In this document: one piece after another, positions 17,898 to 25,184 of the stretch | How positions within the stretch are numbered: the stretch's first letter is position 1 | How the letters are laid out: each line of letters begins with the position of its first letter | Source of the DNA: Candidatus Tumulicola sp. | Lineage (GTDB): Bacteria > Vulcanimicrobiota > Vulcanimicrobiia > Eremiobacterales > Eremiobacteraceae | Reading direction: 5' to 3' | Length of the DNA: 64,000 bases | Assembly (NCBI GenBank): GCA_035601835.1 | Contig: DATNNM010000003.1 | Location: 124,001-188,000, forward strand | Notes under the pieces: generated by a model | Told to the model about the DNA's origin: nothing | The model's input: only the letters and a program-made list of their open reading frames with translations | Databases searched by the model: none | Translations under genes and position numbers: made by a program

Positions 17898-18485
17898 TTA
17901 GATCAGATCGTATCCCAAGGTCGCGCACGCGCGCGCCACGCGCGCAAGCGGCAGACCCATCACGGTGTAAAAATCGCCGGCGATGGACGTGACCAGCAGC
18001 GCGCCGCGGCCCTGGATGCCATACGCGCCGGCTTTGTCAAGCGGCTCGCCGGTGGCGACATAGCGCTCGATCTCGCCGTCGCTGAGCGGCGAGAACTGCA
18101 CGGCGGTTGATTCCATGCCGATGGTCCGACCGCCCGTGAGACGATCGACGACCGCGAAACCGGTGTAGACCGTGTGGCGCCGGCCGGACAGGCGGCGCAG
18201 CATGCTGCGCGCTTCGACGGCGTCTTTTGGTTTGCCGAGAACCTCGTCACCGACCGCGACGAGCGTGTCGGCCGCGATGAGCAGCGCAGGTCCAGCCGGC
18301 TCAGCGCGTTCCGCCTTGCCCGCTGCGTGGAGCTGTACGAGCTCGCCCGGTTCAAGTTTGGCGTCTGCACGATGTTCTTCGTACGCCGATCGCACGACCG
18401 TGACGTCAAGCCCGATGCTTTGCAGCAGCGCCAGGCGGCGCGGCGAGGCGGAGGCGAGCGCTATCGCGTGGATCCGTTCACTCAT
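17898..18485 (-). CDS. maf: Maf-family nucleoside triphosphate pyrophosphatase
   Basis: Hydrolyses non-canonical or pyrimidine nucleoside triphosphates (dTTP/UTP-type house-cleaning in the YhdE group). The signature ALASASPRRLALL is at the N-terminus, followed by AADTLVAVGDEVLGKP, RMLRRLSGRRHTVYTG-like sequence, and the conserved KAGAYGIQG. Length is 195 residues. It lies directly upstream of mreB, a common maf-mreB association. Its start overlaps the end of the DUF3465 gene by eight bases. Confidence 0.95.
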   Translation of the reverse strand: MSERIHAIALASASPRRLALLQSIGLDVTVVRSAYEEHRADAKLEPGELVQLHAAGKAERAEPAGPALLIAADTLVAVGDEVLGKPKDAVEARSMLRRLSGRRHTVYTGFAVVDRLTGGRTIGMESTAVQFSPLSDGEIERYVATGEPLDKAGAYGIQGRGALLVTSIAGDFYTVMGLPLARVARACATLGYDLI

Positions 18486-18900
18486 ATGTTGCGCCGCCCA
18501 CCCGGATGAAGCCGGGTTGGTGGCGCAACCTGGGATCGTGGTGGGTCCAGTGGATGACGGGTCCCTTGCGATCGAGCGCGAGCTCGCCTTTGATCACGAC
18601 GTCGTCACCGACCTTGAGCGGCGCCGTGGGGGCGATGTCGATGTTGTGCGAGACGAGGATGAGTTGCTGCTCACCTTCTCCGGTGCTCAGGTTGATGATG
18701 AAATTTTGGTGATCGCCCGCGGCCGTGCGGGAGTTGGGCAGGACCGACTCCACGGTGCCTTCGACGACGACTTCCTGCGCGCTCTTGCGGTCATGGATGT
18801 CGCCGACGGCCGCGATGTTGTCCGGCTTGTCGCTGCTTGCGGCGGAACAAGCGACCGCCGCTAACGCCGCGACCAGCGCGGCCATGCACTGCCGTATCAT
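18478..18900 (-). CDS. DUF3465-type lipoprotein
   Basis: 140 residues. MIRQCMAALVAALAAVACSA is a lipoprotein signal with the lipidated cysteine near residue 18. The rest is a compact OB-like domain: VVVEGTVESVLPNSRTAAGDH, then FIINLSTGEGEQQLILVSHN. It ends with VIHWTHHDPRLRHQPGFI, a segment I associate with DUF3465. AGGAG precedes the ATG at good distance. The ATG overlaps the lysA stop (ATGA). Molecular role unknown; its place between lysA and the mre genes suggests envelope work (inference). Confidence 0.75.
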   Translation of the reverse strand: MIRQCMAALVAALAAVACSAASSDKPDNIAAVGDIHDRKSAQEVVVEGTVESVLPNSRTAAGDHQNFIINLSTGEGEQQLILVSHNIDIAPTAPLKVGDDVVIKGELALDRKGPVIHWTHHDPRLRHQPGFIRVGGATYE

Positions 18901-20258
18901 GGAGTGGCTCCTTCGGCGCCATGCACGTCGAGGTCGAGCACGTGCTCGAGCGGCTCTCGCCGCGCAGCGAGCCGCGCGCGTCCGCCCCCGACCAGCACGA
19001 CCGCTGGGCGTGGAAAGCGATTGTAGTTGCTCGCCATGGAATAAGTGTACGCTCCGCTTGCGTGGACGGCAAGCAGGTCGCCGGCCTTGGGTTCCGGCAG
19101 CGGCACGCGTGCGACCATGCGGTCGGATTCGCAGTGCCGGCCGAAGACCGTGAAGGTGCCGCTTGGCTCCGCGCCTTGCCGATGGGCGAGCGAAACGCGA
19201 TAATTCGCGCCGTACAGCGCGGGCCGGGGATTGTCGGACATGCCGCCGTCCACGATGAGCGCTTCGGCGCCGTCCGGAAGCCGCTTGCGAACGCCGACCC
19301 GATACAGCGTGGTGCCGGCTGCGGCGATGATGGCGCGCCCGGGCTCGACCAGGATGTGCGGCGGGCTCTTCGCAGCGCGCTTCTCGCGCGGGTCCCAATG
19401 CCGGTCGAACGAGTCGAACAGCGCTTTCGCCCAGGCCTCCGGCGTCGGCCCTTGCCGATCGCCCTCGTCGACGCCAAGGCCGCCGCCGACGTCGACGATA
19501 TCGATGCTTATCCCGCGGTCATGCTGCGCTTGATGTGCGAGTGCGGTAAGCGCGGCGACCTCGTGTTCGTACGCCACCAAGTCGACGATCTGCGAACCGA
19601 GATGGCAATGCAGACCCCCCAGGGTCAGGTGCGGAGCAGCGCTCACCGCCGCAAGCGCTTCCATAGCTTGGCCGTCGGCGATCGCGAAGCCGAACTTCGA
19701 ATGCGCAGCGCCGGTTTGCACGTGCTCGTGGGTCACGGCCTCGATGGCGGGATTGACCCGCACGAGCACGCTGCAAGCGGCTTTGCGACGTTCGGCTGCA
19801 GCATCAAGCGCTGCTATTTCTTCGATATGATCCACCACGACGTGGCGCACGGCCGCGCCGACGGCGAGGTCGATCTCGGCGTCGAGCTTGAAGCAGCCGT
19901 GGACGATGCAATGATCGGCGGGCACGCCTGCACGCAGCGCGGTCTCCAGCTCGCCGCGCGAGCAGACGTCGATGATGAGCCCCTCGTCGTAGGCGATCGC
20001 GGCGATGGAGCGAAGCAGCAGCGCCTTGCCTGCGTAGGTGAGCGACGCGAGCCAGCGCGGGTGTTCGAACGCAGCCTTGAAACGCCGCATCGTGTCGCGC
20101 AGCGCCGGCTCGTCGATGACCAGGAGCGGAGTGCCGAAAGAGCCTGCCAGCGCCTCCGCTTCGCAGCCGCCCAGCATGAGCGTGGAACTGCGCCGGCGCC
20201 GGCGCCGCTCGACCGGACGTTCGGAATTGGCAGCTCTAGTTTGGGGCGGTATACTCAT
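18897..20258 (-). CDS. lysA: diaminopimelate decarboxylase
   Basis: Fold-type III PLP enzyme making lysine from meso-DAP. Landmarks: FGTPLLVIDE, the PLP lysine in YAGKALLLRSI, GGLHCHLGSQI, VDVGGGLGV, ILVEPGRAIIA, HCESDRMV (catalytic Cys) and YTYSMASNYNRFPRP. The start is uncertain. I take ATG 20258 (MSIPPQTRAAN) because the family needs about 25-40 residues before FGTP. ATG 20306 and ATG 20177 are possible and none has a clear Shine-Dalgarno. It is the first gene of a run leading through maf to mreBCD and mrdA, tying lysine/DAP metabolism to wall synthesis. Confidence 0.92.
   Translation of the reverse strand: MSIPPQTRAANSERPVERRRRRRSSTLMLGGCEAEALAGSFGTPLLVIDEPALRDTMRRFKAAFEHPRWLASLTYAGKALLLRSIAAIAYDEGLIIDVCSRGELETALRAGVPADHCIVHGCFKLDAEIDLAVGAAVRHVVVDHIEEIAALDAAAERRKAACSVLVRVNPAIEAVTHEHVQTGAAHSKFGFAIADGQAMEALAAVSAAPHLTLGGLHCHLGSQIVDLVAYEHEVAALTALAHQAQHDRGISIDIVDVGGGLGVDEGDRQGPTPEAWAKALFDSFDRHWDPREKRAAKSPPHILVEPGRAIIAAAGTTLYRVGVRKRLPDGAEALIVDGGMSDNPRPALYGANYRVSLAHRQGAEPSGTFTVFGRHCESDRMVARVPLPEPKAGDLLAVHASGAYTYSMASNYNRFPRPAVVLVGGGRARLAARREPLEHVLDLDVHGAEGATP
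20227..20255 (+). promoter_or_regulatory. sigma70-type promoter candidate reading away from lysA
   Basis: TTGGCA (20227-20232), a 17-base spacer and TATACT (20250-20255) fit the housekeeping promoter consensus with one mismatch in each hexamer. It points into the lysA-nadD gap on the plus strand, where no recognised gene lies on that strand. An ATG begins two bases after the -10 element. Confidence 0.4.
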
Positions 20259-20511
20259 GGGTACAGAAGTCCCAAAGTTCTCCGTTTCTCTTTCCGAGGT
20301 CCACATTATTGCTCGAAGCGCAAGACTCGCCGTTTGGCGATGATCCGAAGATTTCCGGCGCAGCGCATTTGCGCCGCTTGGTCCGTGCAGCAGGCAACAT
20401 CCGCATCATGCTGCTCGGTTGGCCCGGCCCGGCCGGCGCGAGAAGGGCGACGCGACCGATTGCGACGGGCACGTTCTCATTCCCCGCCCTGAGCGCCAAC
20501 TAGCGTAGCAT
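20257..20511 (+). other. lysA-nadD gap, possible short transcript of unknown nature
   Basis: The gap holds no gene I recognise. On the plus strand, downstream of a promoter-like sequence, there is a 28-codon frame from ATG 20257 and, in another frame, a 64-codon frame from TTG 20309 to 20503 (begins LLEAQDSPFGDDPKISGAA). Neither has a Shine-Dalgarno or visible homology. A TTTA-type palindrome closes the region. It could be a small RNA, a decayed gene or simply spacer. Confidence 0.25.
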
Positions 20512-20530
20512 GCCGGACTTTTAGTCCGGC
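20512..20530. repeat. TTTA-loop palindrome, copy 2, at the nadD stop
   Basis: GCCGGACT / AGTCCGGC, 8-bp stem with a TTT loop (equivalently GCCGGAC with loop TTTTA). Read on the minus strand, it supplies the last residues (Pro-Asp) and TAA stop of nadD at 20521-20523. It is preceded by GTAGCAT; a GTAG leader is also seen before copies 4 and 5. Confidence 0.8.
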
Positions 20531-21141
20531 CCGTTCCCCTTGCGATAGAGCCTTTTCGATTCGATATATTTGACGACGGCATCCGGCGTGAGATAGCGGA
20601 TGGGTTCGTCGTTCGCCACGCGCTCGCGGATCACGCTCGAAGAGATATCGACGAGCGGCAGGTCGAGCATCTCGAAGCGCTGGTAGAGATCCGCGGGCAA
20701 GTCGCCGAGCACGCTCGCCATCTCTTCAAGGAGCGTGCCTTCGCGACGCACGACGTAAAAGCGCGCGACCGCGGCCGCGACCTCATCGAGGCGGCGCCAG
20801 CGGCTGGCTGTGAGCGCATCAGCGCCGGCGATGAAGTACAACTCGTCATTCGTCAGCTTCGGGCGTACGAGCGCCAGAGTGTCCGCGGTATACACCGGGC
20901 CTTTTTGCTCGAGCGCGGTGTCGTCGATCGCGAAGTGCTGATTACCGGCGATGGCCAGCTCCACCATGGCCTTGCGGTGGGCTGCGGTCGCGTGAACGGC
21001 TCGATGCGACGGATCGCCGACCGGCATGAAGAGCACGCGATCGAGGCCCGCCTTTGCGCACACCGCTTGGGCGATGAACAGATGTCCGAAGTGGATCGGA
21101 TCGAACGTGCCGCCCAGCAAGCCGGTGCGGGTGAGGCTCAT
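20521..21141 (-). CDS. nadD: nicotinate-nucleotide adenylyltransferase
   Basis: Transfers AMP to nicotinate mononucleotide in NAD synthesis. The nucleotidyltransferase signature GGTFDPIHFGHLFIAQ is at residues 10-25, and the family motif SSSVIRERVANDEPIRYL is near the C-terminus. Length is 206 residues. The ATG overlaps the obgE stop (ATGA). The gene ends inside a palindromic repeat that provides its stop codon, so the final Pro-Asp is probably repeat-derived. Confidence 0.94.
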   Translation of the reverse strand: MSLTRTGLLGGTFDPIHFGHLFIAQAVCAKAGLDRVLFMPVGDPSHRAVHATAAHRKAMVELAIAGNQHFAIDDTALEQKGPVYTADTLALVRPKLTNDELYFIAGADALTASRWRRLDEVAAAVARFYVVRREGTLLEEMASVLGDLPADLYQRFEMLDLPLVDISSSVIRERVANDEPIRYLTPDAVVKYIESKRLYRKGNGPD

Positions 21142-22409
21142 GAAAAGGTGATCTCGGCCGGACCGACGCGCACCATGTCGCCGGTGCGGACGCCGAGTCT
21201 TTCGAGTTTGCGGCGCGCGCCGCTGCGGTAGAGCGCGCGCTCGAAGAACGCGCGCGCATCGTCCGAGGAAAAATCCGTCATCGCGGCGAGCCGTTCGAGG
21301 CGCTGGCCGATCACGCGGAAGCCATCGGCCTCCTTGACTACCCTGACGGTGCGTACCGGCGCGGGCTTCGGCCGAAGCACGGGCTCGCTGTCCTCAGAGC
21401 CACGGACCTTTAGGTCCGTGTCCTTCTCCCTCGCCTCGACGATCGCCAGGTATGTCGCTTGCATGAGTTTGCGCACGCCGTGCCCGGTGGCGGCGGAGAT
21501 GCCGAACACCTCTTGCTTGGCGTGTGCCGCAACCGCGTCGAGCGTCTTCTTCGCGTCGGGCAGATCCAGTTTCGAGACGGCGAGAATGCGCCGCTTTTCG
21601 ATCAGCGCCGGATTCCACGCGCGCAATTCTGCTTCGATCATCGACATCTGCTCGATGGCCGCATCCGGTGGGAGCGCGCCATCGATGAGATGGATCAGCA
21701 CGCGCGTGCGTTCGATGTGCCGCAAAAACTTGTCGCCGAGTCCGGCGCCCTGACTTGCACCCTCGATCAAGCCCGGAAGATCGACGAGCACGAAGTTCAC
21801 GTCGATGTCGATCTTCACGACGCCCAGCTGCGGGTCCAGCGTGGTGAACGGATAGTCGGCGATTTTCGGGCGAGCCGCTGAAACGCTGGCGAGCAACGTC
21901 GACTTGCCGGCGTTAGGCGCACCCACGATGCCCGCATCGGCGAGGAGTTTGAGTTGAAGATCGAGCGCGAGTTCTTCGCCAGGTTCACCATGCTGCGCGA
22001 AGCGCGGCGTTTGATTCACCGACGTCGCGAAGTGCTGGTTGCCAAGGCCGCCGCGTCCGCCGCGCGCCACGACTGCGCGCGCGCCGGGCTCGCTCAAGTC
22101 TACGATGAGTCGGTCGTTTTCGTAGACCAGCGTGCCGATCGGCACGGGAACCGTGATGTCGTCGCCGTCTTTGCCGTGACAGTTGTCAGCGCCGCCGTTC
22201 TCGCCGTTTGGCGCGAGGAATTTGCGCTTGTGCCGGAATTCGAGCAGCGTCGAAAGTTGAGGATCCGCGACGATGGAGATGGATCCGCCGCGCCCGCCGT
22301 CGCCGCCGCTGGGACCGCCGCGCGGCACGAACTTCTCGCGGCGGAATGCGACCTTGCCGTTGCCACCGTTGCCGCCGCGCACGTCGATGCGCGCTTCGTC
22401 TACGAACAC
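21138..22409 (-). CDS. obgE: Obg family GTPase (ObgE/CgtA)
   Basis: Ribosome-assembly GTPase. The glycine-rich Obg domain (RGGNGGNGKVAFRREKFVP) is followed by the G domain with P-loop GAPNAGKST, DLPGLIEGA and SKLD. An OCT domain follows at the C-terminus (about residues 350-423). Length is 423. Oddity: the linker between the G and OCT domains contains a 20-base perfect palindrome (21401-21420) encoding TDLKVR. The start is the GTG at 22409 (MFVDEARIDVRGG). Confidence 0.96.
   Translation of the reverse strand: MFVDEARIDVRGGNGGNGKVAFRREKFVPRGGPSGGDGGRGGSISIVADPQLSTLLEFRHKRKFLAPNGENGGADNCHGKDGDDITVPVPIGTLVYENDRLIVDLSEPGARAVVARGGRGGLGNQHFATSVNQTPRFAQHGEPGEELALDLQLKLLADAGIVGAPNAGKSTLLASVSAARPKIADYPFTTLDPQLGVVKIDIDVNFVLVDLPGLIEGASQGAGLGDKFLRHIERTRVLIHLIDGALPPDAAIEQMSMIEAELRAWNPALIEKRRILAVSKLDLPDAKKTLDAVAAHAKQEVFGISAATGHGVRKLMQATYLAIVEAREKDTDLKVRGSEDSEPVLRPKPAPVRTVRVVKEADGFRVIGQRLERLAAMTDFSSDDARAFFERALYRSGARRKLERLGVRTGDMVRVGPAEITFS
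21401..21420. repeat. TTTA-loop palindrome, copy 3, inside obgE
   Basis: Perfect 8-bp stem CACGGACC / GGTCCGTG with loop TTTA. It lies in frame within obgE around codons 330-337, in the linker between the GTPase and OCT domains, and encodes T-D-L-K-V-R on the minus strand. Identical to copy 4. Confidence 0.85.
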
Positions 22410-22425
22410 GGCGTCACAATCGACA

Positions 22426-22449
22426 AAGCCCGCATTGAAGTGCGGGCTT
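22426..22449 (-). terminator. hairpin between rpmA and obgE, terminator or attenuator
   Basis: AAGCCCGCA / TGCGGGCTT, 9-bp perfect stem with a 6-base loop, reading into TTTG on the minus strand just before obgE. It would end or attenuate the rpmA transcript. The T-run is short, so efficiency is doubtful. Confidence 0.45.
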
Positions 22450-22492
22450 CGCTCTCATCGCTGGTGTCAATCTCGTCGCGGATGTCCGTAGC

Positions 22493-22512
22493 CACGGACC
22501 TTTAGGTCCGTG
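22493..22512. repeat. TTTA-loop palindrome, copy 4
   Basis: CACGGACC-TTTA-GGTCCGTG, identical over 20 bases to the copy inside obgE about 1.1 kb away. Here it lies between the rpmA stop and obgE. It is preceded by GTAGC, as copy 2 is. Confidence 0.85.
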
Positions 22513-22524
22513 CGTCCATCGCGA

Positions 22525-22818
22525 TCAAGCCTTGGCCGCGGCCGGCGCCACGGCGACGATCTGGCGATCCTTGCTGCGGCGCGTGAAGAGCACCGTGCCG
22601 CCGACCAGCGCGAACAACGTGTTGTCTTTGCCCATGCCCACGCCGTGGCCGGGGAAGAACCTTGTGCCGCGCTGGCGCAGGATGATGTTTCCCGGCACGA
22701 CTGCTTGACCGCCGAATTTCTTCAAGCCGAGGCGCTTGCTCTGAGAATCACGCCCGTTGCGAGACGAGCCGAGACCCTTCTTGTGCGCAAAGCGCTGTAG
22801 GTTAATGTAAAAAGACAC
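22525..22818 (-). CDS. rpmA: 50S ribosomal protein L27 with N-terminal extension
   Basis: 97 residues. The mature L27 body is clear: [20 protein letters not shown] and later [20 protein letters not shown]. In front of it stands [10 protein letters not shown], so the sequence across the junction is [10 protein letters not shown]. This resembles the cleavable extension (NLQFFA-type) removed by the Prp protease in Firmicutes. AGGAG lies eight bases before the GTG start and a good promoter lies 47-76 bases upstream. The usual partners rplU and prp are not adjacent. Confidence 0.95.
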   Translation of the reverse strand: MSFYINLQRFAHKKGLGSSRNGRDSQSKRLGLKKFGGQAVVPGNIILRQRGTRFFPGHGVGMGKDNTLFALVGGTVLFTRRSKDRQIVAVAPAAAKA

Positions 22819-22864
22819 GTAGACTACTCCTAGGGTTCAGTATGCGGGACGAGGGAACCAACCT

Positions 22865-22894
22865 AGTATACCAAAGCCCTCCGACCTCGGTCAA
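22865..22894 (-). promoter_or_regulatory. sigma70-type promoter of rpmA
   Basis: On the minus strand TTGACC (22894-22889), an 18-base spacer and TATACT (22870-22865) stand about 47 bases upstream of the rpmA start. Each hexamer has one mismatch to consensus. Confidence 0.7.
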
Positions 22895-22901
22895 CTTGGC
22901 A

Positions 22902-23540
22902 TCATGCAGCTTTCCGTTTCGCTCGGAGATCACTGGCTGCGACGCCCAGGCGCGCAAGAACCGCGAGCACCATGCTAACCCAAAAAATCCCGAACAACGT
23001 GCCTCCGATGACGTCAGTCAAGTAGTGCGCGCCGAGCGCGAGGCGCGACCAGTCGATTGCGAGCATCCACACGAAGAGCACGGCGGCGCAAACGATCTTT
23101 GCCAGTCTGGGCAGCGGCGCCATCAGAATGATCAGCAACCAGCTTCCGAAAAATACGATCGCGGTGCTGGCGTGCCCGCTCGGATACGAGTATCCCGGCT
23201 CGTGATAGACGAGCCAGTGATCGGGTCGAGCGCGGTGAAAGAAGATCTTGATCAATTCGACAACGCCTTGCGACATGATCTGCGATACAAGCACACCGGC
23301 ACCCATCCATAGCGCCAGGCGCGCCGCCGCGAGAGTTGCGATGCCGATCAAGCCGATCGACAACAGCGGTAAGAACCGCCCCGATTCGGTGAAAATGACG
23401 GCCGCCTGCATGCCATGACCTTGAAGCGCTGTGGCTGCCGCATCGAGGCGTGAGAACGGCGGCGTCGCGACCAGAAAACCGAGGACGATAAAGAGCGCAA
23501 AAGCAACTGCGCTGATCGTCCAGAGTCGCATTTTATGCAT
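22902..23540 (-). CDS. PAP2-family membrane phosphatase
   Basis: 212 residues with about six membrane segments. The three PAP2 motifs are intact: KIFFHRARP (about 107-115), PSGH, and SRLALGAHYLTDVIGG. Members dephosphorylate lipid phosphates such as undecaprenyl pyrophosphate or phosphatidate; which one applies here cannot be told. Lipid-carrier recycling would suit the wall and glycan genes in this window (inference). It is separated from rpmA by a promoter region. Confidence 0.9.
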   Translation of the reverse strand: MHKMRLWTISAVAFALFIVLGFLVATPPFSRLDAAATALQGHGMQAAVIFTESGRFLPLLSIGLIGIATLAAARLALWMGAGVLVSQIMSQGVVELIKIFFHRARPDHWLVYHEPGYSYPSGHASTAIVFFGSWLLIILMAPLPRLAKIVCAAVLFVWMLAIDWSRLALGAHYLTDVIGGTLFGIFWVSMVLAVLARLGVAASDLRAKRKAA

Positions 23541-23620
23541 TTGGGCGCTGCACGAGCTTGCCCTCTTGCGCTCCAGGGCGGTTGCGCGATGATTCCGAAG
23601 CGTCGACGCGGAGAGATAGT

Positions 23621-24208
23621 TTGCAAGAACACGTCAAATCCGACGGCACCCTTCAAACGGTGCGCCTCGTCTTGCGGGTCGGACCAAGCGATGCAGCGAC
23701 GCGCCTTGCGCAATACTACCGCGACAACGCAGAGCATCTACGGCCATGGGCGCCGGTGCCGGCCGACCGGTTTTTCAGCGCGGCTTTTTGGGAAGAGGCG
23801 CTGGACCGCGATCGTCACGAGTTCTTGGAGCGGCGTTCGGCGCGCTTTGTGATCTTCGCGCGGGACTACCCGAATGGTCCGGTCCTCGGGCAATGCAACT
23901 TCTCCGAGTTCGTCAGCGGGATTTTTCAGGCGTGTTATCTCGGTTATGCGCTCGATCGGCGCTGCGTCGGCAAAGGTTTCATGACCGAAGCGCTGAGCGC
24001 GGCCATACCCTTCGTGTTCGAGACGATCGGCATGCACCGGATCATGGCCAACTACATGCCCGCCAACGAGCGAAGCGGCGCACTGCTGCGCAAACTCGGC
24101 TTCGAGGTCGAGGGTTTCGCGCGCAACTACCTTTACATCAATGGCGGCTGGCAGGACCACATCCTCACGGCGTTGACCAATCCGAACCCGAGCGAGCCCG
24201 TCCTGTAA
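23621..24208 (+). CDS. GNAT acetyltransferase, RimJ/RimL type
   Basis: 195 residues from TTG 23621, chosen because GGAG lies seven bases before it. TTG 23558 is an in-frame alternative. The opening VRLVLRVGPSDAATRLAQYY and the later LGYALDRRCVGKGFMTEAL (acetyl-CoA loop) and HRIMANYMPANERSGALLRKLGFEVEGFARNY regions match the RimJ/RimL family. That family acetylates protein N-termini or small amines. The substrate is unknown. Confidence 0.85.
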   Translation: MQEHVKSDGTLQTVRLVLRVGPSDAATRLAQYYRDNAEHLRPWAPVPADRFFSAAFWEEALDRDRHEFLERRSARFVIFARDYPNGPVLGQCNFSEFVSGIFQACYLGYALDRRCVGKGFMTEALSAAIPFVFETIGMHRIMANYMPANERSGALLRKLGFEVEGFARNYLYINGGWQDHILTALTNPNPSEPVL

Positions 24209-24211
24209 GCC

Positions 24212-25069
24212 CTATCGCGCGAGCGCGATCAGCGAGACGCTGATCGCTGCGAGGGCCATGCCGCCAAGGGCGAGCGGGGTCATGCGTTCTTTAAGGATGA
24301 AGCGCGCCATCAGCACGGTGCTGGCGGGATACAGCGAGGTCAAAACCGCGACGACCGAGAGCAGGCCGTAGCGCGTCGAGATCACGTACAGCGCCGTGCT
24401 GGTCGCGTCGATGAGTCCGGCTAGGACGATGGGCCGAAGCGGAGCGGAAAAGGGCTGGATCGGGCGGCGAGTCGCAAACGCGATCGTGCCGAGCAGCACG
24501 ATCGACGAACAACGCGCGGCAGCCAGCGCCCACAAGCCCGCCTCATGACGCACGTGCGCCAACAGGATCAAGAACGTGCCGATAGCAAGTCCGGAAGCGA
24601 TCCCTGCGGCGATTCCAGCGCGAGCCGCGCGCGGCGGCAGGGGATTGGCTGCGTGTTCGGGCGCGCTCGATATCAGAACCACCGAGACCAAAGCCAGCCC
24701 CACCCCGTAGAGCGCGAGCGCAGCGGGTCGCTCTCCGCTCGCGATACCGAACACGACGGGCAGCGAGGCGCCGAGCAGGGCGGTCAGCGGCGAGACGACG
24801 CTCATGCGGCCAATCGCAAGTCCGAGATAGAGCAGCGCGAGGCCGACGCCGCCCGCGCAGCCGGCCGCAAGACCCCAACCCACATCGCCGGCGTTCGGAA
24901 ACGCGGTCCCCGGAACGAACCAGACCGTGCATAGCAGCAATGCGAGACCGGAAAGCTGCGAGATCACCACGACCGTGAGCACGGGCGTGCGCCGGGTCAC
25001 AAGTCCGGCTACAAAGTCGGCTGCCCCGAATGCCACGGCCGACAACAAAGCTAATATCGTTGCGAGCAC
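24212..25069 (-). CDS. EamA/DMT-family transporter
   Basis: 285 residues with ten predicted membrane segments in two homologous halves, the EamA pattern. Typical features are the small-residue-rich helices and the motif ALYVISTRYGLLSVVAVLTSLYPASTVLMARFILKERM near the end, which has the usual ...LYPA...l.a...L.E shape. Substrate unknown (metabolite or drug export in this family). It is convergent with the acetyltransferase gene, three bases apart. Confidence 0.88.
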   Translation of the reverse strand: MLATILALLSAVAFGAADFVAGLVTRRTPVLTVVVISQLSGLALLLCTVWFVPGTAFPNAGDVGWGLAAGCAGGVGLALLYLGLAIGRMSVVSPLTALLGASLPVVFGIASGERPAALALYGVGLALVSVVLISSAPEHAANPLPPRAARAGIAAGIASGLAIGTFLILLAHVRHEAGLWALAAARCSSIVLLGTIAFATRRPIQPFSAPLRPIVLAGLIDATSTALYVISTRYGLLSVVAVLTSLYPASTVLMARFILKERMTPLALGGMALAAISVSLIALAR

Positions 25070-25184
25070 GATAGTGCAGCATGCGAGAGAAACGGATCAA
25101 AGTCCGGCTTGCCGCATCCAGAGAACAAGAGGAAGTAGCCGCGCCCGGCTCGGACGTTTGCAACCCCAGATTCGGAGGACCGCC

